From assembly GCA_902628565.1 (NCBI GenBank), contig CACONR010000003.1:1-64000 (forward strand): a stretch of DNA of 64,000 nucleotides, written 5' to 3'. Below, one piece after another: positions 54,130 through 64,000 of the stretch. The position numbers and the translations under genes are program-made. The stretch comes from an uncultured Pelagibacteraceae bacterium. GTDB lineage: Bacteria > Pseudomonadota > Alphaproteobacteria > Pelagibacterales > Pelagibacteraceae. The notes under the pieces were generated by a model. It made no database searches and was not told where the DNA came from. It saw only the letters and a list, made by a program, of their open reading frames with translations. Numbering within the stretch: the stretch's first letter is position 1; every line of letters begins with the position of its first letter.

Positions 54130-55154
54130 TGAGTAAAAAAATGGTAATCATAACTAATGAAAAATTTTTTAATTTAGATGGTAAGTTTAGTTGTGATAAT
54201 GTTGCGGAAAAGTCTTTACCAGATGAATTAAAAAATAATTTTAAAATTGAAATTATAGGTAGAAAAAGTCAAATTAAACAGGCTCATCAACTTGAAACAA
54301 AAAACATAAATGCTTGTTCTAATATTTTTTCTTATATTCTAAGAATTTTTAAAGAAAGAAATGAAAACAATTCAGTTTACTTAATTTTATCAATTACTCC
54401 ATTAACTTTTTTATCAGCTTGTATATTAAGTTTTTTCAAAAAAAAAATTTTTACGTATTTAAGAAGTAATGGTCATGAAGAATATAAAAAAATAATTGGT
54501 TCGATAGGGTCAAAAATTTATAATATTATGTTCAATTATATTTCAAAAAAAAGTATTCTAATAAGTTGCCGTAAACATATTTTAATGGGAAAAAAAGGGT
54601 TTGTTGTTGAGCCATCTGAACTTGATGAAAATTGGAATAAAAACACTTTTGAAAAAAATATTGATAAATTTAAATTATTATATGTTGGAAGAGTAAAAGT
54701 AGAAAAAGGTATATATTCGCTTGATAATCTTTTGTTATCTTTAAATAGTAATATATTTCTCACAATAGTTGGTTCTGATAAAAATCGTAAAAAATTAAAA
54801 TATAATAAAATTAAGATGTACCCCATAGAGTCAGATCAACAAAAGTTAATCAATTTTTATGATGAATGTGATATATTTATTCTACCATCATTTACGGAGG
54901 GGCATCCTATGGTATTACTAGAGGCATTATCTAGACTAAGACCCGTTATAATTTTTAGAGATATTGAACATATTGTTGGAAATAAAAAAGGAGTATTCGT
55001 GTCTGAAAGGAATGCAGAAAGTTTTTTTAAAATTTTAAATTTAATTAAGAAAAACTACAATTCTATTCAAAAAGAGATGAAACAAAATATTTTACCCAAA
55101 AAAAAAGATTTTATAGACGCATTTTCCAGAATTGTTGTTAGTGAGATTTTATAG
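54129..55154 (+). CDS. GT-B glycosyltransferase
   Basis: A 341-residue transferase. KLLYVGRVKVEKGIYSL and FILPSFTEGHPMVLLEALSRLRPVI give the C-terminal nucleotide-sugar domain and the EX7E-like motif. Family GT4 is most likely. A hydrophobic stretch at about residues 85-110 could be a membrane patch. Its stop codon TAG shares its last base with the first base of tRNA-Ser, so the cassette boundary is exact. Confidence 0.8.
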   Translation: MSKKMVIITNEKFFNLDGKFSCDNVAEKSLPDELKNNFKIEIIGRKSQIKQAHQLETKNINACSNIFSYILRIFKERNENNSVYLILSITPLTFLSACILSFFKKKIFTYLRSNGHEEYKKIIGSIGSKIYNIMFNYISKKSILISCRKHILMGKKGFVVEPSELDENWNKNTFEKNIDKFKLLYVGRVKVEKGIYSLDNLLLSLNSNIFLTIVGSDKNRKKLKYNKIKMYPIESDQQKLINFYDECDIFILPSFTEGHPMVLLEALSRLRPVIIFRDIEHIVGNKKGVFVSERNAESFFKILNLIKKNYNSIQKEMKQNILPKKKDFIDAFSRIVVSEIL

Positions 55155-55243
55155 GAGAGGTGGCCGAGCGGTTTAAGGCGCACGCTTGGAAAGCGTGTAA
55201 AGGGGCAACTCTTTCATGGGTTCGAATCCCATTCTCTCCACCA
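55154..55243 (+). tRNA. tRNA-Ser (anticodon GGA)
   Basis: GGAGAGG pairs with TCTCTCC (55233-55239) in the acceptor stem, with one G-T pair. The anticodon arm has loop TTGGAAA, giving GGA. The long variable arm of a serine tRNA and the T-loop TTCGAAT are clear; CCA is encoded at 55241-55243. The discriminator base is A, not the usual G. Its first base is the last base of the preceding gene's stop codon. Confidence 0.95.
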
Positions 55244-55329
55244 CAAATAATCTATATTTTATGCGGTCAATATGATATTTTTTACTAATTGATAAAATTA
55301 TAAAATGAGCAATTTAGGTTAAAAAATGA

Positions 55330-55335
55330 TATAAT
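55330..55335 (+). promoter_or_regulatory. gyrB -10 element
   Basis: A perfect TATAAT lies 23 bases before the gyrB ATG, so transcription would begin near 55342. The -35 region 17 bases upstream is poor. The spacer between tRNA-Ser and gyrB (55244-55357) shows nothing else. Confidence 0.4.
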
Positions 55336-55354
55336 TTAACTTTCCGTAAAATAA

Positions 55355-57418
<2,064 letters not shown>

Positions 57419-57420
57419 AA

Positions 57421-58689
57421 ATGAAGTTTTTTGAAACTTCTAAACAATATTCCTTAAAAAAATCAATTTATATAAATTTAAGGTGGATTGGTATTATAGG
57501 GCAATTAATATCTGTATATCTTGTATATTTCTATTTTAATTTTGACTTCGACTTCATTTTTGCAAATTTATTTATTTCTATTGGAGTAATTGGTAATTTA
57601 TATTTAATTTTTATTTACAAAAAAACTCAATTAACAGATAGATCAGCATTTATTCATTTATTTATTGATATAATTCAATTAAGTGGACTAATTTATCTTA
57701 CAGGAGGTGTAAAAAATCCATTTGTTATTTTTTTAATAATACCAAGTGTATTTGCCTCCTCAAATTTGAGTTTCAAAACTAATTCATTGTTAGTATTATT
57801 AACTACTCTATCTATTTTGGGGTTAACTTTTATTTCAAAAGATCTACCCGGACCTTTGAATGATCACTTTCATGTTAGTAATTATTATATCTATGCGATA
57901 CCTTTAGCCTTGATAATAGCTCTTCTTTTTTTGAATTATTTTGCAATTATATTTGGTGCAGAGAGCAAGTTAAGAAAAGATGCTTTGAATAAGATGGAAG
58001 AGATTATGGCTAAAGAGCATGAGATGTTATCTTTAGGTGGACAAGCTGCTGCTGCTGCACATTCATTAGGGACGCCCTTATCAACAATAAAAGTAATTAC
58101 CCAGGAATTATCAAAACAATTAAAAGATCAAAAAGATGTTTCACAAGATATTGAACTCTTAGCAAGTCAGGTTGAAAGGTGTAATGAAATATTAAAAAGA
58201 TTATCCTTAAATCCTGATCAGGAAGATGAATTTATTGATGAGGACTTATCAATGAGAGAATATTTAAGACAAATTATTTCATCATTTAAGGAAGCAAGTA
58301 AAAAAGAATTTAGTCTTAATTTAGAACAAGATCTTAATTCAAAAAAAATTTATAAATCGATCGAAATTGTTTATGGCTTAAGAAATTTTATAGGTAATGC
58401 AAATAAGTTTTGTAAAAATAAGGTTTTTATTACTTTGAAAAGTGATAATAATTTTACTGAAATAACTATAGAAGATGATGGCGATGGATATCCAAATGAT
58501 ATTTTATCAAAAATTGGAGAACCTTATCTCAAATCATCTGATAAAAATAGTGGATTAGGTTTAGGATTATTTATAGGAAAGACTTTATTAGAAAAAAATT
58601 TTGCCACTGTTAATTGTTGGAATTCTCAAACAAGAAGTGGAGCTGAAGTGACAATTAAGTGGAAAAATAAAGATTTATTTAATCTTTAA
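57421..58689 (+). CDS. regB: RegB/PrrB-type redox sensor histidine kinase
   Basis: A 422-residue membrane kinase with six predicted helices in the first 180 residues. The ubiquinone-sensing loop [15 protein letters not shown] (residue 95 on) matches RegB. The phosphoacceptor His214 lies in [14 protein letters not shown]; a Cys254 in [12 protein letters not shown] sits where the redox-active cysteine of RegB lies. The ATPase domain has [16 protein letters not shown] and GLGLGLFIG. RegB/RegA regulates respiration and redox genes; no response regulator lies in the window, so regA must be elsewhere or the pair is split. Its ATG follows the gyrB stop after two bases. Confidence 0.88.
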   Translation: MKFFETSKQYSLKKSIYINLRWIGIIGQLISVYLVYFYFNFDFDFIFANLFISIGVIGNLYLIFIYKKTQLTDRSAFIHLFIDIIQLSGLIYLTGGVKNPFVIFLIIPSVFASSNLSFKTNSLLVLLTTLSILGLTFISKDLPGPLNDHFHVSNYYIYAIPLALIIALLFLNYFAIIFGAESKLRKDALNKMEEIMAKEHEMLSLGGQAAAAAHSLGTPLSTIKVITQELSKQLKDQKDVSQDIELLASQVERCNEILKRLSLNPDQEDEFIDEDLSMREYLRQIISSFKEASKKEFSLNLEQDLNSKKIYKSIEIVYGLRNFIGNANKFCKNKVFITLKSDNNFTEITIEDDGDGYPNDILSKIGEPYLKSSDKNSGLGLGLFIGKTLLEKNFATVNCWNSQTRSGAEVTIKWKNKDLFNL

Positions 58690-60485
58690 TGTAAATTTTT
58701 TTTATTCTTAAAGAGTTCACTTAATTGAGAAATCATGACATCTCCTAATTCATTGACATCAGTAATTTTTATTGCGCGATTGTAGTATCTTGATACGTCA
58801 TGACCTATTCCTATTGCTAAAATTTCTGTTTCGGTTTTTTCCTCTATAAATTTTACAATTTTTTTTAGATGTTTCTCAAGAAAATCACCAGAGTTTACTG
58901 AAAGAGTTGAGTCATCAACCGGTGCGCCATCAGAAATTACCATCAATATTTTTCTTTCTTCTTTTCTTTTTTTTAATCTATTAAATGCCCAAGAAATAGC
59001 CTCTCCATCAATATTCTCTTTCAATAATCCCTCTTTTAACATTAAACCAAGATTATTCTTACATTGTCGCCAGTGAGTATCAGCCCCCTTATAAATTATA
59101 TGTCTTAAGTCATTTAATCTTCCTGGTGTTTTTGGTTTGCCTTCTTTATTCCAAAATTCTCTGCTTTTTCCACCTTTCCAATTTTTTGTTGTGAAGCCTA
59201 ATATTTCAACTTTGACAGAACATCTTTCCAATGTTCTCGATAAAATATCAGCACAAATCGCAGCAATCGTTATTGGTCTCCCTCTCATGGATCCTGAGTT
59301 ATCAATTAGGAGAGTAACTACTGTGTCTTTAAAATCTAAATCCTTTTCTTTTTTGAAAGATAATGAATTATAAGGATCCATAATTATTCTTGGTAGTTTT
59401 GAACTATCCAATAACCCTTCTTCTAAATCAAACTCCCATGACCTATTTTGTTTTGCCAGAAGTTGTCTTTGAAGTTTGTTTGCAAGTTTGGTGATGACAT
59501 CCTGAAAACCTATTAACTGCTGATCTAGGGTTTTTCTTAATTTTGAAGCTTCATCAGAGTTTTCTAAATTTTCTGCTTTTGTTATTTCATCAAACTGGGT
59601 TGTAAAGATTTTATAGTCTGTATTTAAATCATTAATTGATTTTTTTTGGATAACTTGTTCGTTATTTTTTTGATCAGATTCACTATCAATTAGTTGCTCA
59701 TCAAGTTTGTATTCATCTATGTCATATTCAGAATCTAAGCTCGCTTCAGTCTCTTTATTATCATTTTCATCTCTAGAGTCATCTGAATTATTGTCTTGGT
59801 CATCATTAGAAGGATTATTTTGACCATCATCTTGGTTTTCTTCACTGTTTTCTTCATTGTCCTCATTTTTAAAAATATCCATTTCTTGTAATATTTCTGA
59901 AAACTTTGAGGAATATTCATTTTGATATTCTAAGTTTTCTTTTAAAAATTCGATGTGTTTGTTCATTACTTTATCGAAGTCTTTTTCCCAAAAATTTAAC
60001 ATATTATTAGTTAATGTATTTAATTTAACGTTTAAAAATTTTTTTAACATATACAATTCAAAAGCTTCCACCACCGGAACATCTTCTTTTGAATTTAATT
60101 GGTCTTTTCTTTTTAATTGGATTATTTGATCATAATTTTCTGTAAGATTTTTTGCTATACCTTTCAACATTTTTGAGCCTAAGCATTCATACCTTACTTT
60201 TTCTGCGATAGAATAAAGAGACTTATATGAGGAATTTAAAGGTAAATTCTTTTTATAAATCTCATCATTTGAAAACTTTTTTTTTAAAGCAGATGAGTCA
60301 GACTCTGCTCTAGCTTTGATAAAATCTCCTTTCGAGTTTAGATTTTCAATATCAACAAAATTCAAATCTTTCTTTTTTCTTTCATCAATAGTTTTTAGAT
60401 GAATCTCATCAGAAATTACTCTTGCTGTTGAAGTTAAAGCTTGCTTAAGTTTTTCTCTTAAGTTTTCAGCCTTGTTATTTTTCAT
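58686..60485 (-). CDS. cobT: CobT-like VWA protein (cobaltochelatase-type subunit)
   Basis: CobT pairs with the AAA+ CobS to drive cobalt insertion by CobN, but the pair also exists without cobalamin synthesis. The 599-residue protein has a very acidic central region (about residues 210-290, many Glu, Asp, Asn) and a C-terminal VWA domain with the MIDAS motif [13 protein letters not shown] (about residue 394). ISDGAPVDD is a late conserved strand. The charge pattern is that of CobT/BchD/ChlD-type chelatase subunits. It lies one base downstream of cobS. Confidence 0.9.
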   Translation of the reverse strand: MKNNKAENLREKLKQALTSTARVISDEIHLKTIDERKKKDLNFVDIENLNSKGDFIKARAESDSSALKKKFSNDEIYKKNLPLNSSYKSLYSIAEKVRYECLGSKMLKGIAKNLTENYDQIIQLKRKDQLNSKEDVPVVEAFELYMLKKFLNVKLNTLTNNMLNFWEKDFDKVMNKHIEFLKENLEYQNEYSSKFSEILQEMDIFKNEDNEENSEENQDDGQNNPSNDDQDNNSDDSRDENDNKETEASLDSEYDIDEYKLDEQLIDSESDQKNNEQVIQKKSINDLNTDYKIFTTQFDEITKAENLENSDEASKLRKTLDQQLIGFQDVITKLANKLQRQLLAKQNRSWEFDLEEGLLDSSKLPRIIMDPYNSLSFKKEKDLDFKDTVVTLLIDNSGSMRGRPITIAAICADILSRTLERCSVKVEILGFTTKNWKGGKSREFWNKEGKPKTPGRLNDLRHIIYKGADTHWRQCKNNLGLMLKEGLLKENIDGEAISWAFNRLKKRKEERKILMVISDGAPVDDSTLSVNSGDFLEKHLKKIVKFIEEKTETEILAIGIGHDVSRYYNRAIKITDVNELGDVMISQLSELFKNKKNLH

Positions 60486-61460
60486 TTAAATTTGAATATT
60501 TGCGAGTGACTCAGGCAATTCTTCTCCGAAACATCTTTGATAGTATTCAGCAATTGTATTTTTTTCAATTTCATCACATTTATTTAGAAAAGTAACTCTA
60601 AATGCGTATCCTACATCTTTAAAAATTTCTGCATTTTCAGCCCAATGCAATACAGTTCTTGGACTCATTACAGTACTTATATCGCCTGCTATAAATCCTT
60701 TTCGAGTTAAGGATGCAACTTTTATCATATTTGAAACTTTCTCTTTTCCTTTTGGATTATTTAAAGATTTATTTTTAGCTAATATAATATCCATTTCTTT
60801 ATCTAGACTAAGGTAATTTAGTGTTGTTACAATATTCCATCTATCCATTTGACCTTGATTGATTTGTTGTGTTCCATGATAAAGTCCAGTGGTATCTCCT
60901 AAACCAACTGTATTCGATGTTGCAAATAATCTAAAAAATTTATTTTGCTTTATGACCTTATTTTTATCTAAGAGGGTAAAGTTACCCTCAGCTTCAAGAA
61001 CTCTTTGAATGACAAACATTACATCAGGTCTCCCAGCGTCATACTCATCAAAAACTAAAGCTACTGGATTTTGAATTGACCATGGTAAAATACCCTCATT
61101 AAATTGTGTAACTTGTTTTCCTTCTTTAAGAACGATAGCATCTTTTCCAATTAGATCTATTCTGCTGATGTGGCTATCTAAGTTTACTCTAATACAGGGC
61201 CAATTTAATCTAGCAGCAATTTGTTCTATATGTGTAGATTTTCCTGTACCATGATAACCTTGCACCAGAACTCTTTTGTTGTGTGCAAATCCAGAGACAA
61301 TTGCAAGTGTAGTATCTCTATCAAATTTATAATTTTTATCTATTTCTGGAACATATTCGCTTTTTTCAGAGAATGCGTCTACTTCCATCTCAGAATCAAT
61401 CCCAAATGATTGTTTTAATGAAATTTTAATATCTGGCTGAATGTTAAGATTGGGTGTCAA
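60486..61460 (-). CDS. cobS: CobS-like AAA+ ATPase (cobaltochelatase-type subunit)
   Basis: An AAA+ motor of 324 residues. Walker A is [13 protein letters not shown], Walker B is [19 protein letters not shown], and [17 protein letters not shown] with MDRWNIV matches CobS. It forms rings with CobT. No cobN or other cobalamin gene lies in the window. It is upstream of cobT, and its first 17 bases overlap the end of the J-domain gene; aroK-aroB-bolA-dnaJ-cobS-cobT is an alphaproteobacterial order. Confidence 0.92.
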   Translation of the reverse strand: MTPNLNIQPDIKISLKQSFGIDSEMEVDAFSEKSEYVPEIDKNYKFDRDTTLAIVSGFAHNKRVLVQGYHGTGKSTHIEQIAARLNWPCIRVNLDSHISRIDLIGKDAIVLKEGKQVTQFNEGILPWSIQNPVALVFDEYDAGRPDVMFVIQRVLEAEGNFTLLDKNKVIKQNKFFRLFATSNTVGLGDTTGLYHGTQQINQGQMDRWNIVTTLNYLSLDKEMDIILAKNKSLNNPKGKEKVSNMIKVASLTRKGFIAGDISTVMSPRTVLHWAENAEIFKDVGYAFRVTFLNKCDEIEKNTIAEYYQRCFGEELPESLANIQI

Positions 61461-61977
61461 TTTTTTTCCTATATGTATTTTTTAGTTGCGTGTAAGCTAA
61501 AGTAATTAACTTTAGTTTTTCTTCATATTTTTTATTTCCGGCATTCATATCAGGGTGAAATTTTTTGACAAGTGTTTTGAATTTTTCTTGAACTTTTTGC
61601 CATTTTAAACCTACGGAAATACCCAATATCCCAAAGGCTTTAATATCTTTATGGTCAAATTTAAATTGACGCATATGATTGAATTCACTTTTAAATTTAT
61701 CATTATCCATTTCATCTTTTAAAGTGTTATTCCATAAAACTTTAAAAAAATTATCAGACGAACTAAAACTTTGAGTAGGTTTATGCCAAATCATATCTGA
61801 TTTTAAAAAATTAATTATTTGATCATCATTCATACCGGAAAAATAATTCCAATTTTTATTAAATTCTTTAACGTGTTCTAAACATAACATCCTATATTTT
61901 TTACTATTATCCTTTTCAATAGGTGCTTTATATTCACCAATTTCTTTACAATTATTCCAGTCGCAAATATTTTTCAT
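61444..61977 (-). CDS. J-domain protein with N-terminal Cys cluster
   Basis: A 177-residue DnaJ-like co-chaperone. The HPD motif is residues 141-143 in [19 protein letters not shown], within a complete J domain at the C-terminus rather than the usual N-terminus. The N-terminus has Cys5, Cys10 and Cys32-x2-His35 (CDWNNC, MLCLEHV), a possible zinc site. It is the first of a dnaJ-cobS-cobT operon, and probably recruits DnaK to the chelatase-like pair; the link is inferred from position. Confidence 0.85.
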   Translation of the reverse strand: MKNICDWNNCKEIGEYKAPIEKDNSKKYRMLCLEHVKEFNKNWNYFSGMNDDQIINFLKSDMIWHKPTQSFSSSDNFFKVLWNNTLKDEMDNDKFKSEFNHMRQFKFDHKDIKAFGILGISVGLKWQKVQEKFKTLVKKFHPDMNAGNKKYEEKLKLITLAYTQLKNTYRKKIDTQS

Positions 61978-61995
61978 GATAATATAATTATACTT

Positions 61996-62256
61996 ATGAA
62001 TATAAATGATTTAATTGCAATCGTAAAAAAAAAATTACAAAATCAAATTGCTTTAGAGAGTATATTAATTGAAGATAAATCTTTTCTACATAAAAATCAC
62101 GCTGGAAACCAGGCAGGTAAATTTCATCTAAAAATTTCTTTAGTATCAAAGGAACTAAAGCAAATGAAAAGAATTGATAGTGATAAAAAAATTTACAAAA
62201 TTTTAAATGAAGAATTAAAAAAATACATTCATTCTATTCAAATTTTAATCAATTAA
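61996..62256 (+). CDS. bolA: BolA-family protein
   Basis: An 86-residue protein with the class-defining segment NHAGNQAGKFHLKISLVSKEL and the KIYKILNEELKKYIHSIQI end. BolA proteins bind monothiol glutaredoxins and take part in Fe-S cluster transfer and stress control. It is divergent from the J-domain gene and overlaps the convergent aroB by 12 bases. Confidence 0.9.
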   Translation: MNINDLIAIVKKKLQNQIALESILIEDKSFLHKNHAGNQAGKFHLKISLVSKELKQMKRIDSDKKIYKILNEELKKYIHSIQILIN

Positions 62257-63351
62257 TTCATTTTTTAAGAATCCATTTAAATTTTTTACTGAGTATTCTT
62301 GATTTAAAATTGTTTGGCCCATTTTTTTTAATAATACCAACTTTATTTTATCAGAATTGTTTTTTTTATCAGTTTTCATAAATTTAATAATTTTATTAAG
62401 ATCTTTACTTTTAAAATATTTTCTAATATCCGAGGGTAATTTTGAATTTTTGTAATGATCAGAAATCAATTTATAATCATTAATATTAAGGAATTTATTC
62501 TTTTTGCTAAATTTAAAAGCCATCATCATTCCCAAAATAACAGCTTCACCATGATTTAATCTTTTAGAATATCCTAATGAAGCCTCAAATGAGTGACCAA
62601 AAGTGTGACCAAAATTTAATTTTTTTCTTAAGTTGCTCTCTTTTTCATCTTTTTCAACTACATCTTTTTTAATTTTACAACTCTCAAATATCGCCTTTTC
62701 TATATGCGGAGATTTAAGTTTAATAATGTCGTCAAAATTCTGATCTAAATATTTAAAGAATTTCTTTTTTGAGATTATAGAGTGTTTTAAAATTTCACCA
62801 TACCCACAAACAATTTCCCTTCTTTTAAGTGTTTTTAAAGTATCTATATCACTTATGACTAATTTTGGTTGATAGAAGCTACCAATGAGATTTTTTCCAT
62901 ACTTAGAATTTACTCCAGTTTTGCCACCAATCGATGAGTCTACTTGAGCCAAAAGAGTTGTGGGAATATTTATAAAATGTAATCCTCTTTTAAATAAACT
63001 TGCAGCAAAACCACCAATGTCTCCAGTTATACCTCCCCCTATTGCTAATAAACTATCCTCTCTAGAAAAATTTTTATTCAGTAAAATTTCTAAAATTGAA
63101 TTTATAGTAGTTTGGTTCTTATTTTTTTCGTTGGCATTAAAATTGAATAAAAATATTTTTTTATTTCGTAGTTTTTTTTTAATTTCAGAAATAAATTTTT
63201 TAGGAACTTTTCTGTCAACTACCAATAAACATTTTTTTGATTTAATGGAATTATTGACCATCAAACTTGATATTTTTGTAATAAGATTTTTTCCAATAAA
63301 TATTGGATATTTTTCAGAATTAGTCTTAATTATCAATTTAATTGGTTTCAT
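62245..63351 (-). CDS. aroB: 3-dehydroquinate synthase
   Basis: Second step of the shikimate pathway; NAD and metal dependent. The 368 residues carry the NAD-binding GGGITGDIGGFAAS, the FINIPTTLLAQVDSSIGGKTGVN loop with the active Lys, and the metal ligands in LNFGHTFGHSFE. Normal family length. It overlaps the aroK stop by four bases, giving an aroK-aroB operon as in many proteobacteria. Confidence 0.97.
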   Translation of the reverse strand: MKPIKLIIKTNSEKYPIFIGKNLITKISSLMVNNSIKSKKCLLVVDRKVPKKFISEIKKKLRNKKIFLFNFNANEKNKNQTTINSILEILLNKNFSREDSLLAIGGGITGDIGGFAASLFKRGLHFINIPTTLLAQVDSSIGGKTGVNSKYGKNLIGSFYQPKLVISDIDTLKTLKRREIVCGYGEILKHSIISKKKFFKYLDQNFDDIIKLKSPHIEKAIFESCKIKKDVVEKDEKESNLRKKLNFGHTFGHSFEASLGYSKRLNHGEAVILGMMMAFKFSKKNKFLNINDYKLISDHYKNSKLPSDIRKYFKSKDLNKIIKFMKTDKKNNSDKIKLVLLKKMGQTILNQEYSVKNLNGFLKNELID

Positions 63352-63851
63352 ATAATATCTAAAATTCTATCTACAATTTCTTTTTTAGTTTTATTGTGAC
63401 AATCAATTTTATTTTGCGCTTTTGCATAATATTTATTACGATTTTTTATCATATTTTGTAGATCACTATTAGAAACATTATAAGCTAATGGTCTTTTAGC
63501 ACTTTTTCTTATTCTTTGGATTAAAATATCATCCTTGGTTTTAAGCCAAAAAGATATGTGGTTCTTTAAAACTTCGTTTCTTATGTTTTTATTTAAAAAA
63601 GCGCCACCACCCAGAGACACTACTATTCCCTTAATTTTCATAAGTTCTAAAGTAATTTTTTCCTCGTATTCTCTGAAAAATTTTTCACCTTTGTTTTTGA
63701 ATATATTTGAAATTTTCATTTTAAGCTTATTTTCTATGTAATGGTCAACATCATAAAAATCTAATTTTAGTTTTTTTGAAACTAAAAATCCGATAGATGT
63801 TTTACCGGATCCCATCATACCTAAAAAAACAATATTTCTATCAGATTTCAT
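63348..63851 (-). CDS. aroK: shikimate kinase
   Basis: Phosphorylates shikimate. The P-loop is GMMGSGKTSIG (residues 11-21), and DVDHYIENKLKMKISNIF, EEKITLELMKIKGIVVSLGGGAF and RPLAYN are present. I begin at the ATG at 63851 (167 residues), where the protein starts like its homologues; the longer frame to 63914 adds a non-conserved N-terminus that reaches into the divergent gene. Confidence 0.93.
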   Translation of the reverse strand: MKSDRNIVFLGMMGSGKTSIGFLVSKKLKLDFYDVDHYIENKLKMKISNIFKNKGEKFFREYEEKITLELMKIKGIVVSLGGGAFLNKNIRNEVLKNHISFWLKTKDDILIQRIRKSAKRPLAYNVSNSDLQNMIKNRNKYYAKAQNKIDCHNKTKKEIVDRILDII

Positions 63852-63908
63852 AATTTTCTTTATTGAAAAACCACAAATATGTCTTAATTTGAAATTAGTT
63901 AAAAGTAT

Positions 63909-64000
63909 ATGCAATTTATAAAAAAAACAAGTTCAAGCCGAAGTATTGTGGGTATTGTAACTAAATTAGTTTTACTTTTGCTTGTCTTTTTTTTAATTAT
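63909..64000 (+). CDS. start of an unidentified membrane protein (cut by window end)
   Basis: About thirty residues are visible: a Lys/Ser-rich start (MQFIKKTSSSRSIVG) and then a long hydrophobic stretch (LVLLLLVFFLII), likely a signal anchor or first membrane helix. It is divergent from aroK with 57 bases between starts. Too little is visible to name it. Confidence 0.5.
   Translation, partial: MQFIKKTSSSRSIVGIVTKLVLLLLVFFLI

Overview
The window looks like a piece of a streamlined alphaproteobacterial chromosome, most likely SAR11 (Candidatus Pelagibacter or a close relative). The reasons are the very low GC, tightly packed genes that often overlap by 1-4 bases, no gene-free stretch longer than about 290 bases, and alphaproteobacterial markers and gene orders: irr-fabA, ubiB/ubiE/mutM/rpsT/dnaA/dnaN, argH-lipoprotein-lysA, SUV3-type helicase-TerB-fdxA-carD, coq7, aroK-aroB-bolA-dnaJ-cobS-cobT, and a RegB-type kinase. 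The taxonomic assignment is inferred from gene content; no search was run.

Layout: 1-3876 is the unusual left end. A Fur-family regulator (Irr/PerR type) runs off the window edge and diverges from a truncated fabA. Then come katG, a 2-oxoglutarate oxygenase and a DUF2061 membrane protein. A 17-bp Fur-type box recurs between irr and fabA and twice around the katG promoter. 3873-9022 is a leftward housekeeping block (SH3 protein, ThiF-like E1, dut, coaBC, ubiB, ubiE). 9023-13007 runs rightward (mutM, rpsT, dnaA, dnaN) with an AT-rich candidate origin before dnaA. 13004-20100 holds plsC, lysA, a small lipoprotein, argH, a TlpA-like thioredoxin, a HIG1 membrane protein, an esterase, an HNH protein, coq7, dsbB-like and a VTT membrane protein. 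20159-22291 holds tRNA-Leu, an acyl-CoA synthetase and a 25-residue Lys/Arg protein with its own promoter, 5' hairpin and terminator. 22289-27110 runs leftward: carD with a long Lys-rich N-terminal tail, fdxA, terB-like, SUV3-like helicase, a hotdog thioesterase, a tiny membrane peptide and tRNA-Arg. 27182-34537 holds a thiolase, an aceE that carries its own N-terminal lipoyl domain, aceF, a DMT transporter and uppP. 34722-40666 is gltD-gltB. 42603-51018 is the translation operon thrS-infC-rpmI-rplT-pheS-pheT-lepA. A low-GC surface-glycan cassette (51015-55154) is translationally coupled to lepA and ends at tRNA-Ser. 55358-64000 holds gyrB, regB-like, cobT, cobS, a J-domain protein, bolA, aroB, aroK and the start of one more gene.

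How the genes fit together: most of the window is core replication (dnaA, dnaN, gyrB, rpsT), translation (thrS to lepA), ubiquinone synthesis (ubiB, ubiE, coq7), nitrogen assimilation (gltBD), pyruvate oxidation (aceEF) and amino-acid pathways (argH, lysA, aroBK). The accessory or odd parts are the katG/oxygenase insertion at a damaged fabA, the glycan cassette beside tRNA-Ser, the polybasic micro-gene, the lipoyl-AceE fusion, and cobST retained with no cobalamin genes nearby. I see no CRISPR array, insertion sequence, prophage or rRNA operon.
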